Positions 5,639-6,604 of a stretch of DNA of 6,604 nt are shown piece by piece. The DNA comes from SZUA-36 sp041570235 (lineage in GTDB: Bacteria > Pseudomonadota > Gammaproteobacteria > Xanthomonadales > SZUA-36): contig JBFFWN010000196.1 in NCBI GenBank assembly GCA_041570235.1, forward strand, positions 1 to 6,604, in the 5' to 3' direction. Numbering within the stretch: the first letter of the stretch is position 1; every line of letters starts with the position of its first letter. Both the position numbers and the translations under genes were made by a program. The notes under the pieces are model-generated. The model was given only the letters and a program-made list of their open reading frames with translations. It had not been told where the DNA came from and searched no databases.

Positions 5639-6541
5639 TCACTGCCAGGGAAATCCCGCCCCGCATTCGCTCAGCCAGTCGACAAAAAGCCGCACCCTTG
5701 TTGCCAGGTGCCGGTTTTGCGGAAACAGGGCGTAAATGCCGCGCTGCGGATAGGTTTCGAATGCCGGCAGCACCCGCAGTAACGCGCCCGAATCCAGGTG
5801 TTCACTGGCAACAAAGGCGGGTAACAGGCCAATCCCAAGCCCCTGGAGGCAGGCCTCCAGCTGAATCTCGGCACTGTTGCCGGCAAAATGTCGTTTGAGG
5901 CGCGCCGATCCGCGAGTCCCATCTGCAGCCTGGTAGCGCCATTCTTCCGATTGCCCGTGTTTGCTGTAGATAATGGCAGGGAAGTCGGGTAATTGAGCAG
6001 GTTCATCAGGAAGGCCATGCTGCGCCTTGTAAGCGGGTGATGCACAAAGGAAGATCGGGCAGTTTGCCAGTTTGCGAGCGATAAGGCTGGAATCTTCGAG
6101 CACCCCGATCCGCACCACCACGTCGTAGCCCTCGGCGATGACATCCACCCACCGGTCATCAAAATCAACTTCCATTTTTACATCGGGATAACGCTGCGCA
6201 AATTGAGCGATTGGCCCAACCAGGTATTGATTGCCAAAAGACATCGGCGCATTGATCTTCAGTTTGCCCGTGGGGCAGTCTTTCAGTTCCTGGATGCGCC
6301 GTTCGGCCTCTTGCAGGTCTTCCAGGGCCTTGGCAGCGCGATCGAGGTATAAAGCGCCTTCTTCGGTCAGCGTTACCGTACGCGTGGTCCTGTTCAGCAA
6401 CCTGACACCCAGCCGGTCCTCCAGCGCCTGGATCTGCTTGCTGACCGCGGGGCCACTCATGCCCAGCGCCCGACCAGCGGCGGCAAAGCTTTGGAAGCGT
6501 GCAACCTTAACGAAAATCGCAATTTTTGATATGGGGTCCAT
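5639..6541 (-). CDS. LysR-family transcriptional regulator, CrgA-like
   Basis: A 300-residue DNA-binding regulator. I chose the ATG at 6541 (MDPISKIAIFVKV), which is where this family normally begins and has AGG eight bases upstream. The frame extends 10 codons further to a TTG at 6571, but that start is less likely. An N-terminal winged helix-turn-helix covers about 1-60 (SFAAAGRALGMSGPAVSKQIQALE, then LGVRLLNRTTR), followed by the linker helix TEEGALYLDRA. The C-terminal effector domain (about 90-300) is of the CrgA-like periplasmic-binding-protein type, with signatures such as DDRWVDVIAEGYDVVVRIG and LCASPAYKAQHG. Length is normal and no key segment is missing. The effector and targets are unknown. 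The downstream gene on this strand is hemJ, but LysR proteins more often control a divergent neighbour, which would lie right of the window. Confidence 0.93.
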   Translation of the reverse strand: MDPISKIAIFVKVARFQSFAAAGRALGMSGPAVSKQIQALEDRLGVRLLNRTTRTVTLTEEGALYLDRAAKALEDLQEAERRIQELKDCPTGKLKINAPMSFGNQYLVGPIAQFAQRYPDVKMEVDFDDRWVDVIAEGYDVVVRIGVLEDSSLIARKLANCPIFLCASPAYKAQHGLPDEPAQLPDFPAIIYSKHGQSEEWRYQAADGTRGSARLKRHFAGNSAEIQLEACLQGLGIGLLPAFVASEHLDSGALLRVLPAFETYPQRGIYALFPQNRHLATRVRLFVDWLSECGAGFPWQ

Positions 6542-6549
6542 ATGTGTGA

Positions 6550-6552
6550 CCT
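6550..6552 (-). promoter_or_regulatory. Ribosome site supporting the LysR start at 6541
   Basis: CCT on the + strand reads AGG on the coding strand, eight bases before the ATG at 6541. It is short, but it favours this start over the TTG ten codons upstream. Confidence 0.4.
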
Positions 6553-6556
6553 GGAG

Positions 6557-6590
6557 AGTATTAGTAATCAAATGGAACTAGTATTGTAAT
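6557..6590. promoter_or_regulatory. A/T-rich direct repeats upstream of the LysR gene, possible operator, with a -10-like element
   Basis: AGTATTAGTAAT (6557-6568) is repeated as AGTATTGTAAT (6580-6590), one base shorter and starting 23 bp later, roughly two helical turns. Their position just upstream of the regulator gene suits an autoregulatory LysR site. On the minus strand the right copy contains TACAAT (complement of 6583-6588), five of six matches to a -10 box; a -35 for it would fall beyond the window edge. If that promoter is used, the repeats straddle the transcription start. Function is inferred from position only. Confidence 0.3.
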
Positions 6591-6604
6591 TGATAGCCGT
6601 ATTC

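Noticed and set aside
6542..6571. Ten-codon N-terminal extension of the LysR protein from TTG 6571
   Set aside because: The extension is not typical of the family, TTG is a weak start, and it would cover the probable promoter/operator; ATG 6541 has a ribosome site.

Overview
The window reads as an ordinary bacterial chromosome or metagenomic contig, probably from a gammaproteobacterium with a respiratory lifestyle based on cytochromes. That placement is an inference. It rests on the CbiX, HemJ and CrgA-type LysR proteins, the moderately high G+C, and the multiheme cytochrome; no rRNA or other marker gene is present to confirm it.

Left part (1-3997, + strand): the window opens inside a very large exported protein whose beginning lies upstream. 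It carries at least two tandem 97-residue Ig/cadherin-like repeats (291-bp DNA period), then a fibronectin-III-like domain, then a C-terminal region of about 680 residues. That region has 12 canonical CXXCH haem sites, two haem-like sites with unusual spacing (CX3CH and CX7CH), and a last site degraded to CXXGH. An in-frame TAA at 111-113 interrupts the first repeat exactly where the second repeat has a Tyr codon. The gene is therefore either broken, mis-sequenced in a repeat, or read through. Its stop codon overlaps the Shine-Dalgarno of the next gene, an exported protein of the ethylbenzene dehydrogenase gamma-subunit-like (EB_dh, DMSO-reductase-type haem b) family. The two look like one operon for periplasmic or cell-surface electron transfer, closed by a strong intrinsic terminator at 4011-4052.

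Middle part (4053-5118, + strand): a 54-codon open frame for a small membrane-anchored peptide is followed by a two-domain CbiX/SirB-type chelatase gene. Between them lie two mutually exclusive hairpins that end right at the chelatase start codon.

Right part (5119-6604, - strand): hemJ, encoding a four-helix protoporphyrinogen oxidase, converges on the chelatase gene with only 9 bp between the stop codons. Upstream of hemJ on the same strand is a LysR-family regulator of the CrgA-like type. Two near-identical A/T-rich direct repeats lie just upstream of the LysR gene.

Taken together, the window pairs a large haem-consuming surface or periplasmic cytochrome and a haem-b partner with two tetrapyrrole-biosynthesis functions (CbiX, HemJ). 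Adjacency is seen; a functional link is inference. No tRNA, rRNA, CRISPR array or insertion sequence was seen.
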